A DNA stretch of 64,000 bases, taken from the NCBI GenBank assembly GCA_963971405.1, contig OZ020489.1, positions 40,042,539-40,106,538 on the forward strand, written 5' to 3'. Source of the stretch: Psococerastis gibbosa (lineage: Eukaryota > Arthropoda > Insecta > Psocodea > Psocidae). Shown here one piece after another: positions 53,635-63,440 of the stretch (position 1 is the first letter of the stretch; the number at the start of each line of letters is the position of its first letter). The notes beneath the pieces were generated by a model. The model had not been told where the DNA came from and made no database searches. It worked only from the letters and a program-made list of their open reading frames with translations. A program made the translations under genes and the position numbers.

Positions 53635-56600
53635 TTAATCGACGTAATTATCTTCTTGCTCCACTTTCTCTTGTTCCAAAAAGGCTTTCAGTTTCATCTG
53701 AATCCAAGGGACGTAGAACGCTAGCCTTGTGAAAACATCTGGGTATCCTGGCCGAGCGCAGCCAGACCCGAACGATGTGATACCTGCCAAAACCCATCGG
53801 CCATCTTGGAGACTGCACTGCAAAGGTCCCCCGGAGTCTCCCTACAACAGATATAATAATTAACTTGAGTATCATACACTGATCTTTCATGATCCCTTGA
53901 AGGACCTGTACGATATAACCGTTTTTTTTTTGTTATTGACCTTAATTAAATAAATATTGACTTTTTGTTCTATTACTAAGCCGACCTAGCGGAGTTAGGG
54001 CTATAAAGCACTCTTTCACTCAACCAGGAAGACCCTGCTTTATATGCTCTCCAAAGCATGGCCAGAAAATGTAATAAATGTGGAACTCGAACCAACAACC
54101 TTTCTGGTGAAAGTCGGAGTCTGTACCACTACTGTACATGTCTTGACTATTTAGATGAATACAATGTTTTGTAGAAGATTCAGAACAAGTGAAATCGTAC
54201 GGGTGCCTTGCAACACACCTATTAACCAAGCTTGAAAATTGCAGCCAGAAATTAGAGAATTCATAGAATTAATGCCGCACACTTCACAATCAGTAACACC
54301 ATCTTCGGCAAGGGAGAGACAGAAAAATGTACATAGGTAAGAGTGGCCTAAGCAGCCCTCCTGTGCAGATGCGAAGGCTGGACAGTAACTAAAAACGAAA
54401 ACAGCCATAGGAACGCCGCCCGAAAGAAATGCCTCAGGTGGATAGCCGGAAAAGCGAGGTGAAATACAATCCGAAACGTATGACCTTGTCACAATAATGG
54501 GGAAGACAGGTAGACAATGAGACTGTCAGAAGGCCAGTCCACTAAGGCCTATGGACGTCCTAGGACCACAATGGAAGGAAAGCGACAGTAGCCGAAGTGG
54601 CAACGAAGCGAGGGAAGAGCCTTAGCGAACTGCGATTATTGCCGACCACCGACAAATATTCGCCTCTATATAGAAGTGGATCCTAGGATACCACCTCACG
54701 CTGTGAATGCGGCGTTACAAGAGCAGATGAAGAAGGACTTGACAATGAAAAAGTAACAGGCACTGATGATGTCAAGCTAGTCGAAGGAGTTCCAAGATGA
54801 CTGTGGCCCATTGGTTTTACTAAAACAATGTTTAAGGACATTCTGTCTTAGTATTGTCCATCCCCTGCAACTTGCACCGGAACATCGCTGTGGCAGTGTT
54901 CCAAATGGTCATAGGACACGACCCCCTCCAGAGCAACCTCCACAGAGAAGTTATCGCTGATTCATCCGAATGTCCCCTCTGCTTCTAAGGAAAGGGCGCC
55001 GATCATCTTTTCAGCTGCAATGGCATAGCCGCAGAAAACCGAACCACGACACCGGAGGGAATGGCCCAGCTCTACTATGCGGCAGGGCGTCCAATAGCCT
55101 ACTAGCCAAGGACGGGCATTGGCCGATGAAGAAGTCTTAGTATTGTTCAGCAGAGGGACTCTGACCTGCAGGACCATAGAAGTCATATCTACTGCATACG
55201 TCCTATGGTTGTATATTTGTTAACATACCACGCATGTTCCAGTGGTACCATCGAGTTTTCCTGCACACAAATGTCCCATTCGTATTGGTATGGTGCCGCC
55301 ATACTTCTCCTGGCATTTGGTATTGTCCAGCAGAGGAACTCTGGCCTGCAGCAGCGTAGCCGTATCACTTCCTGCAGCATCGTACCGGCCCCATCCTGTC
55401 GCGATACATTGAGTTGGTTTCCGGTGGCTTTTTGTCTCTTGTTTCCCTATAATCACAATAATAAGAGGATTTGCTATTTCCCATACCTAGGTCGTTTGCC
55501 ACACCACCTTGCCACCACTCCCACCAGGCAGTCGTTCTTCTATTGGTTTTGTGGCCTGCCCTGTCGCCCTGTCTCTTTCTGCCCTCCACTCTTTTCCATT
55601 ACAGACTATTATTGCTTATTGTCGTTTTGCATTCTGACCATTGGGCTTTCTCTCCTTTCTTAGGTAACTTACGCTATCCTAAACAGTTTGTGACCATTTC
55701 ATACAGAACTTCAGTTGGTTTTTTGGTGTCCTCTTCGTTCCCCCGGTTATCTGTCCTATTGGATTCGTAATCTGCCGATGTTCTTTCCTGTTAACGGTTA
55801 CTGTATTATTGCTGAATATTGCTTGTCTTACTGGCTTTCTCTGCTGTATTAGGTGCCTATGACTTACGCGACCCTAGACGGTAACAACTGTAGCTACATT
55901 TTTGGGTCTTTTCTTCGTTCCCTAGTTGCCTGTCCTTTTATTAGATTCGTAGTGTGCCGTTTGTTCTTTCCTGGAACTATATTATTGCTGAATATTGGTT
56001 GCCATACTGGCCTTTGGGCTTTCTTTGCTATATTAGGTGCCTATGACTTACGCGACCCTAGGCTGTTGGAGAACATTTCGTGTACAACTGCAGCTAGTTT
56101 TTTGGGTCTTCTCTTCGTTCCCGGGTTTCTGCCCATGAGACCAGCCTCGTAGACGAGCGGAGTGGGGTCCAGTGTTTTTGAAATTTCAGGGTACAAGTTG
56201 TACGAGGTCATCTCTGTTGGAAGACAGACTGGCGGAAAGTCCACCGGTTTTGACAGTTTCATCATTGCTGGAAAATTTCACAGTCAGTTACTGTTTATTG
56301 AACACCTAATTATTTTGCCGGCAACTTATGTACCTTTATTACAAATGTGCAGTGAAAACTTATTAAAAATGAGTGTGTGCTTACAATAAAAGAAGTGAAA
56401 TTTCACCAATTAACTGAAGGAACCGGTGCAAGAGGTCGTTAAAGTCACATTTTCAAAATCCCCCCTGATTTTATCGTGGAAGAATAATAGTATAATATAT
56501 TTCCCAATCGTTTAAAAATATTTTTTCTTCTTCTAAGGCCACGGGCATTTTTTAATTTGCGGTGTGTGACTTAATTACAGGGAGCGTTATTAGTCAATTA

Positions 56601-59600
56601 TTCTTTATTGCTTGTTTATGTGATAGGTAGTTAATGTTAGTTTGGCTAGCTATGTATGTATGTATGTGTAATGGGTTAGAAAGTACGTGTTTTAATTTAG
56701 ATATCTAGTTGTCTTTTAAGATTATTCATGAATATTTTACAGGCAGGGCTGTTTTTTATATCTAGGTATTGGCAGGTTATTATAGGTATTATTTCATGGA
56801 AATCCATTGGGTAGTTTGCCCACAGTTTACGTCAAACAAAAATGTTGCCGTTCAGAATTCAATTAAGAAGTTCAAATTTAAAGAACCGGTCCGAGTTCAC
56901 TCGAACATGCTTTCCAATTTATCAAAATTAGTAGATAGAGAAAATTAGTAATTTTATGGTAAATATTTTTCCTATGGTTAAATTTCAGATATCTCGAGGG
57001 GGGGGGGGGGGTCACTGGAAGTGAGGTAAATTCCCGATAGGTCAAACAAACACATTAATTACCACACAGCAATAATGGCAGGGCATGCAATGCAAATGAG
57101 CGCGAATTCTCATCATTTTTTTCAAAAAATAATTTTTTGGGCAAAACCAAATATTTTTTTGGGAAAGCAACCTATCCGGTTTCGTTACTCAATTTAACAC
57201 CTAAAACATGCTTGAAGGTAGAAATCATCGATAGAAAGGTTTCGCATTTTTTAGTCATTTTTTCATTAAAATTTAGTTATTTTTATTTTTTTACCCCCAG
57301 AAGCAAACTATCAAGGGGCAAGCGACCCCCCGCATTTTGTCAACATTAATAACGACTACAATCTACGAGAATTTAAAAGAAATAGTTGGAGCCGTTTTTG
57401 AGAAATAATTTTTTTAGAGGTTTTTTTGGAGTTTTTTGAAAATAAAACCCCCCCCCCCCCAAATTGAGTTAGCCCAAAAAAAAAAATGGTCCCGAGGTAT
57501 GATTTTTGTGAACCTACATGCCAAATTTCACTCAAATCCACTGAGTAGTTTGCCCGGAAATCGACGAACAGACAGACCGACCGACAGACAGACATTTTGT
57601 AAAAATCACTTTTTTGGGTTCCTGGGGCCTCAAAACGTGTAAATCCGTTGAAATCTCGGAATCGAAAATTTCGACCATCACAAAGCTTTCCTTATACTAC
57701 GTATAAATTGGAAAGCAAAATAATTCCATAGTTGGGTGAAATATTGTTGTCATTTACCAATATCATTTTGGTAGTTGTGAAATCTCTCATGCATTATTAT
57801 TCTGTCTATAGGAACATGAATTTCGGTGTTTTCCGGAACTTCTCGGTCCCATTCGCCCAGAACTGCTGTCCAGAGAGCTGCTATCGGCAGGTTGAAATGT
57901 TCACTGAAACAATAATGAGCCATATCAGTTAATACATCATAGAGAATAGTTTATGGAGAACTGATCGGGCTGTCTGTAACATTTCAAAAGCTGAAAGGTA
58001 AGTAACCAATGACATAATTTATAATTAAAACTTATTATACCTAGGGTATAGGTATATATTCGAAATTTTATAACCATAAAATGAACATAAGTGGAAAATA
58101 TAGTTTCCGGTTCATCATCCCGGTTCTACTGCTTCATCAAATGAAAGTTTTTAATTAAATAAATAAATATTGACTTTTTTTCTTTTACTAAGCCAAAGTT
58201 GGGGCTATAAAGCCCTCTCTTACATGTAACTAGGAAGACCCGGGACCGCCTGATGTACACGCTCTCCGAAGCATGGCCAGAAAATGTAGCATGTGTGGGA
58301 CTGGAACTGACAACCTTTCGGGTGAAAGTCGGAGTCTGTACTACTACTCTACATGTCCTGACTTGTATAAGTCCCGATATTGCAGTAAACAGCAACGAAT
58401 TTAATAATTCGTTCCCAATTCATTTGAAAAAGTTGTCTGCATTAAAAATTTTGATAAATAAAGTGTAAAAGAAGATAGTTAATTTGTAAAATGGGCTTTG
58501 ACGGCTATTCCATTAGACAATATTCCGTCATTTCTGCATCAATAATTGATGAGATTTTTGTTTTAAGGAGACTATTTTGCAGACACTTAACTTATCTATT
58601 ATAAATTAAGTTACAATATGGTACAGACTCATCATTGATGCATAAATGACGGAATATTGACAAGTGGAATAGCCGCCTTTGGAACAATTCTCCAGTTTGA
58701 TGTTGGCTATTCTAGTCACAGTGTACAATAGGTTACTTACTTATTGACGCAGTGAGCTGCTGTAAGTATCCACAGTGGTTGAATGAGGACTGCCCCGCAC
58801 CAGTGGCCTATCAGCCCAAATTTAGGATGTAATAGTTGAAGGGATACCTGAAACTCATAATGCGACATTCATATACATATTTATATCAACTCTTTTCTTT
58901 TCTTTCTTTTCCTTGTCTAGCATTTCCTGGACAAGGAGCATATATTAAAAAAATACAATAACTTACAGAATAATACATCCCGCATCCCCAAGCTAGCGCT
59001 TATTTGGGACAAAAGGCTCATACAGTGCTCTTAAACAAGGCTTAATCATCTATTTTTGTTATTGCTTATTTGTTTTTGTTTTATTTATAATGTTTATTTT
59101 ATTTTTATTTTTACTTGTTATTTTAATGTTAATAGTCAGTTTTTATTATTATTACCTCCCATTGACCAACTATCTTTTTATACCCGCTTTTAACTCACCC
59201 ATCTGTTTAAATTTTTTCATTTACAGTAATAATAATAAGTCACGCACGACACAACAACTGAAGAGCTAGACCAGCCACTTTAAACCTTATCCCTGATAAA
59301 CCTTTTTTAATTACTTGGGGGAAGGGAACAAACCCTCTTTTGCGATCCTATCTGCAAACAGTACTTCAGCCCATCCTCCTGCGCAGATACGAAGGTTGGA
59401 CAATAAAGAAAAACGGCTTCTGCCGCATTAACGCCATCCAAATGAAATGCCTCCGGTGGACAGCTGGAAAAGTGGGATGGGATGGAGTCCGAAACGATAG
59501 TATCCGTGGAGAGCTGAGACAGGAGCCCATAGAAAAGACCTCTGGAGAATAGACAACTAGGCTGGTGTGACCTCGTCACAAGAATAAGGGAAGGGAGGTT

Positions 59601-61226
59601 GACAAGGAGGCTGTCAGAGTCCAAAGCAAACGTCCTAGGACCATAGTGGAAGCTGTAATACCGAAGTGGTGAACAAGAGCCTTGGCTGAAAATATTGGCT
59701 GCCGATCGAGACCTCTACAAGAAGTGGATCCTAGGATACCATTTAAGTAACTTCGGTGGCAAGGTGGCAGCGTGCTTGTACTTGCGCTAGTCTCTACACA
59801 CCTTGCGTTAGGAGACGTGTCGTAACTCGACACAAGTACCCATTCGATGACTTAGTGAGGCGATTGAAGAGGTTAATCGGATACATTCATTAAATTATTT
59901 GTATGCGATTTAACGTTTTTATTAAAACAAACACTTCACGCTGCGCAGGCGGCTTTAAAAGGGTAGATGAAGAAAGATTTGATTATCAAAGAAAAAAAGG
60001 AGAATGTCAGAAGCAGCACCACCTCACACTGCGGAGATCCTTTTTTTACTTGGGGAAAGGACCAAATCCTCTTTTGCCTGCGATCCTGTCTGTGGCGCCC
60101 TCCCCCCGGCAACCTGGATTCACCGATTCACCACTAAAAGCGTGCATTGTATGTTTATACCCTTTTTAAGGTATATTTCAGTTGGTAACCATTTTCCCCG
60201 AGATCCGTAATGTGAATTAGACTGCTTACACTGGCTACAAATGGCATAGGCCAGCTGAGGCTTACTTACGATACCATTGAATTATTATGCGTGTGCTAGT
60301 TTGAATGGTCCATAATTAATTAATGGCTTCTTAACGGTTGCTTAGTGCTTATATGGGGTTACCTGCCAAGGCCAAGCCCCTCTGAGTGTCTTTTTCCCGT
60401 TGATGATCCGTCCTTGGTTGTATGAGAAATTGCGAGGCTGTCGGTGTCCAGAAGTGAAGCTCCTTCCGCATTCTAAAAAATCAGAATAGGTAATCATTGA
60501 ATCATTAGTTAATTATTAGAGTGGGCCAAGGCCACAGGGAGTAACTTCATGACTCTCTAATCTGGTCAACCCCTCGGGTATTCCAGGCGCCCGGCATTAA
60601 ACGAATGAGCTGGGCTAAGAAGTCTGTAGAAGCGCCTATACCACCTCGTCCTTCGTCGTGCCCCCGCGGGCAACGTAAGGGGTGCGCCGCTCCAATCACT
60701 TGTCTGGGTATGGCTTGTGTGCGGAGGTTGTGGGTGTCCTTGCGGCTAACGGTGGAGGCTATCAGGGCCAAAAGCCCGCAAGTTCTATCTGGGCCGAAAG
60801 GTCTGGGTAGGCTAGGGTCCTGAAGGTTGCCTGCCTCTCGACACTAAAAACTATTGGTTTTGACAATAATCAAATGCGTTAATCCTTTGGGTTAATTATA
60901 GGGAGTGGGCAAAGGCCACAGGTAGTGACGGCCACATCATGTATCAAAATGTCGTGAAATATTTCTTCTAATTTCTAAAATCTTTTATCTACCTCTGCAA
61001 TATATGTATATTTGCTGTAGAATTATACTTTGCACAAAGAAAGAGTGGCGTTGGTGTCCGGCGGGAGGGGTGGGGAGTCCGATTTCACCTTAATATCGTT
61101 GATTTTGTATTGTTTCGTTTGTAAATTTCTGTACGTTTTATTATATATTTAGTTACCTAGTTCGGACGTGGCAGCAGCATGGGACACTATGTAAGCTGTC
61201 AGGATAAGTAGCCCCCATTTCTTCAT
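53635..61226 (-). CDS. Secreted S1 serine protease, seven exons
   Basis: Minus-strand exons: 61226-61157, 60472-60363, 58847-58741, 57903-57758, 56267-~56204, ~55427-55229, 53841-53635; about 300 residues. Residues 1-20 are a signal peptide ([19 protein letters not shown]). Cys25 in the short prodomain would tether it after cleavage at R45|IINGKK. Catalytic triad: His92 (LTAAHC), Asp143 (QNDIAMMKL), Ser235 (GDSGGPL); also CIATGWGR and GYPDVFTR. The chymotrypsin-189 position is Gly229 (GTCVGDS), not Asp, so trypsin-like specificity is unlikely. The tail [13 protein letters not shown] is acidic. Junctions agree in phase except exon 5/6, where the acceptor (55427 or 55446) and donor are uncertain. 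Introns hold SINEs, LINE ends, a tandem repeat and a stray exon-6 fragment. The target is unknown. Confidence 0.9.
53946..54155 (-). mobile_element. SINE-A copy (protease intron 6)
   Basis: Minus-strand copy with ttctattactaagccgacct, gcatggccagaaaatgta and ctgtaccactactgtacatg. Confidence 0.82.
54350..54720 (+). mobile_element. LINE C-terminal remnant
   Basis: Reads [21 protein letters not shown] and IRNV, then in other frames a GRPR-type tail and gaagtggatcctaggatacc. The sister copy is at 59360. It has several frameshifts and stops. Confidence 0.65.
54880..55130 (+). mobile_element. LINE C-terminal remnant, R1-like
   Basis: Reads [37 protein letters not shown] and [10 protein letters not shown], the zinc-finger end of an R1/Jockey-type protein (compare 42240 on the other strand), with an internal stop, ending gatgaagaag. 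Confidence 0.7.
55138..55178 (-). pseudogene. Stray fragment of protease exon 6
   Basis: On the minus strand it encodes [12 protein letters not shown], against [12 protein letters not shown] in exon 6 (55321-55360). About 35 bases match with a handful of differences, and the similarity stops abruptly on both sides. It lies about 50 bp beyond exon 6 in intron 6, right at the end of a LINE remnant. Confidence 0.75.
55470..56130 (+). repeat. Tandem repeat, ~190-bp unit, ~3.3 copies
   Basis: The markers tcttcgttccc, tgtcc..attgga/attaga..ttcgta and attattgctgaatatt recur at a spacing of about 190 bases: units near 55480-55665, 55666-55855, 55856-56045 and a partial one to 56130. Identity rises toward the right (gcctatgacttacgcgaccc occurs twice exactly). 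It lies in protease intron 5, abutting exon 5. Confidence 0.8.
56390..56878. other. Protease intron 4, AT-rich part
   Basis: Nothing is recognised apart from a short (gtat)n tract at 56652. Confidence 0.3.
56879..57717. mobile_element. Non-autonomous element H, copy 2
   Basis: Closely matches 20978-21822 along its whole length, including tcgaacatgctttccaattt, aagcaacctatccggtttcg and gaccgaccgacagacagaca, with runs of 14 G (56998) and 13 C (57448). A frame at 57436-57642 shares SRGMIFVNL and [17 protein letters not shown] with copy 1 but not its end. It lies in protease intron 4. Confidence 0.72.
58158..58372 (-). mobile_element. SINE-A copy (protease intron 3)
   Basis: Minus-strand copy with cggagtctgtactactactc and acatgtcctgac at the head; the tail is preceded by aataaataaata. 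Confidence 0.82.
58499..58678. mobile_element. MITE, AGGCGG-type, ~180 bp (protease intron 3)
   Basis: tgacggctattccattagac is mirrored by tgacaagtggaatagccgcct. The inner segment ttatctattataaattaagt is shared with the element at 8317 and the outer arms with 36209. Confidence 0.78.
58900..59359. other. Protease intron 2, AT-rich part
   Basis: Bases 58979-59000 (catccccaagctagcgctta) resemble the centre of the palindrome at 26731, which suggests a shared element end. Otherwise only AT-rich simple sequence. Confidence 0.35.
59360..59747 (+). mobile_element. LINE C-terminal remnant split by a SINE
   Basis: Reads [34 protein letters not shown] and [17 protein letters not shown], typical of a LINE C-terminus. 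It follows the same course as the copy at 54350 up to gtggatcctaggatacc. The next part of that copy resumes only at 59932, after the SINE-B. Confidence 0.7.
59748..59930 (+). mobile_element. SINE-B copy inside a LINE remnant
   Basis: cttcggtggcaaggtggcag to ttgtatgcgatttaacg. The flanks (..ctaggatacc and cacttcacgctgcgcaggcg) are continuous in the uninterrupted LINE copy at 54690, so the insertion site is clear. Confidence 0.8.
60505..60940. repeat. GC-rich block between direct repeats
   Basis: gttaattattagagtgggccaaggccacaggg.. at 60509 recurs as gttaattatagggagtgggcaaaggccacagg.. at 60890. The ~300 bases between are unusually GC-rich (gtgcccccgcgggcaacg). It lies in protease intron 1. No protein family was recognised in the frames across it. 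Confidence 0.45.
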
Positions 61227-61627
61227 TACATGCTTGCGCTTGGCGAGCTTTTTGTTGGCTAGATTTGTCGCTTTCTTGTCCTGTTTCTACTTAGCACCAG
61301 CATTGTCCTTGTCGACTGCAAAGTACATAATTCATTATTAATGGGATGTGTACACGTCTTGAGTATTTAAAGGGAATCTTAAAAAAATCTTTTAAAAGCA
61401 GACGTATGAAAGCTTATTATTTAAATTCTCGTTCCACAGTACTTTCTTGGCAAAATGACTCCTTGACCACCTGAAATTTATCGTCTTTGATAATACACAA
61501 TGTATTTGTGTGCTCGGTATAGTGGGCGAAATGATTAGGCTGGTGGTTAAAGAACTGTCGTATATTCCAAAAAGCCTAGATATGTCCCTAGCACCCCAAA
61601 GCGTGAAGCCATCCGCATCGGAGATTT

Positions 61628-61680
61628 TTTTTTTTTTTTTTTAAAGATTATTCGCATGCAAACAAATTCAAAAAAATTCG
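61628..61680 (-). mobile_element. SINE-B tail fragment
   Basis: A T run of about 19 followed by aagattattcgcatgcaaac is only the 3' end of a minus-strand SINE-B. Confidence 0.6.
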
Positions 61681-61784
61681 ATGCAATCCAACTTTTGCAA
61701 CTGTCCCCCCTTTGGATCCAATCCTAGCTACGCCCATGATCAGCTACTATAGTGTAGTAGCTTGGCCGGCCATGTCTCCTACAT

Positions 61785-62536
61785 GACAAAGCGCTAATGG
61801 CAGAAAGTGAAGAGGAACTCCAGGAAGTGCTTACTGCTGTGAAGAACATCCTAAACGAATACAGCATGAAACTAAATGAGGCAAAAACAAAAATTACGGC
61901 TGTCAGCAGTGAAGAGACTCAGACCAACATCTCAATCGACGGTGTTGCCATATTATGAGTTTTCCATACCTTGGCAGTAAAATAACGCACGATGGAAAAT
62001 CATGCGCCGAAATCTCCAGCAGACTTCAATTAGCCCGGCTATCGTTGAACAAAAAGTCGAAGATATTCGAGGCTAACAACATCGACATAAATGTTAGAAA
62101 AAGACTGCTTAAATCACTAGTATGGAGCATACTGCTTTATGGCTGTGAGACATGGTGCATACACGAAAGAAGCAAAAATAAGCTGGAGGCTTTGGAAATG
62201 TGGTGGTATAGGAGAATGTTGAAAATATCTTGGAGAGACCACATAACGAACAAAGAGGTACTTCAAAGGGTAAACGATAAAAGATCCCTAATTACCTCCA
62301 TTTCGGTGAGAAGAGCAAAACAGATGGGTCGCCTGATCAGACAAGAAGGACTCTTAAGCACCATAATAGAAGGCACAATCGAAGGCACCAATGCAAGAGG
62401 ACGACCAAGGAAGGCGTACGCAGAAGACCTCAAGAAAGATATGAGATGCGGAGCCTACTTGGAACTCAAGAGAACGGCCCAAGACAGGGAGGAGTGGAGA
62501 AATAGGTGGAAAGATTTGCTGCAAACCAATCGCTAG
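61785..62536 (+). mobile_element. LINE 3' half, one frameshift
   Basis: From about 61785 the frame reads ALMAESEEELQEVLTAVKNI and MKLNEAKTKITAVSSEE, the RT thumb region, to about 61950. The frame then shifts, and 61955-62536 continues FPYLGSKITHDGK, SILLYGCETW, EALEMWWYRRMLKISW, RGRPRKAYAEDL and QDREEWRNRW to the stop. It ends ttgcaactacagaagaagaag. It is 5'-truncated within the RT. Related tails are at 21965 and 63125. Confidence 0.85.
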
Positions 62537-62952
62537 ATTGCAACTACAGAAGAAGAAGTCTCCTATTCTACTGTATCATGATTAAAATATAATAATATAT
62601 AAATATTAATTTATAATACTTACGATAATTTAACATGTGTACATAATTCATACATACAACGTCAACAGCACATAAACAACACAACTAGGCACTTAGAGAA
62701 ACTGCCACTTGTAGTTGAGTAGTTGGTACTACCTGGTAATGTGCATAAAAAGGTAGTAGTTATAGTAATACAATATTACCACATGGCTCTTGGGTTACGT
62801 GAGCCCGGCCAACACACTCACTTTCGTGCTTCTGTCCACCGCGGAAGACGCCACACAACTGTGATCGCACGAGGAAAGTGAAAGACCATGGCTGCAAACG
62901 TAGCGCGCCGAAACAACCAGTAGTCCACAAAATAATAAAAATGACGCCCCGG

Positions 62953-63062
62953 ATAGGCGTAGATCGTGGGTTCGAATCCCGCCGACTTTTTCTATATCCT
63001 TTCATTTCGGTTATTAACCAAAAAGATAATTTAATGTCACTGTTATTTATACTAAATACATA
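62953..63062 (+). mobile_element. SINE-F copy
   Basis: gtagatcgtgggttcgaatcccgcc (head with B box) is followed by ctttcatttcggttattaac and ataatttaatgtcactgtta, the body of the copy at 13345. Confidence 0.6.
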
Positions 63063-63124
63063 CCTGTAATACTGACATGTATTAAAATAAACAAACCTTG
63101 CTGTTGCTGTTGTAATGAATGAAG

Positions 63125-63440
63125 TATATGCATTCTTCTTCTTCTTCGTCACAATCTCAACGATAGGTTCACAGCAACTCCCTGTGCATCTTCCTCCAGC
63201 TCTCTAGGTTCTGCGCCTTCCTCTTCAGTTCTTGTTACGTTCGAGGTCTTGCGTCCCCCTTCAGTTGATCCATGAATTCCTTCTTCGGCCGCCCTTTGTA
63301 TTGCTTCTCTCTACTGTGCCCCCAATGATGGTGTGTACCAGATTTTCGTGTTTTAATAAATGCCCTACCCATTCCGCTCTTCTACTTTTTATATGAGGTA
63401 GCAGCTCTCTTCTTCAATAGCCTCTAGCACTCATTCATTC
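63125..63440 (-). mobile_element. LINE 3' end, decayed
   Basis: The minus strand reads RRAEWVGHLLKHENLVHTII, then KGRPKKEFMDQLKGDARP, ELKRKAQNLESWRKMHRELL and a gaagaagaagaa tail. It is the same type as 61785, with frameshifts. Confidence 0.72.

Noticed and set aside
55189-55380. A separate minus-strand gene
   Set aside because: It is an alternative frame across protease exon 6.
62760-63152. A 130-codon minus-strand gene
   Set aside because: Its RDSNPRST-like stretch is the reverse of the SINE-F B-box region, a well-known false protein motif.
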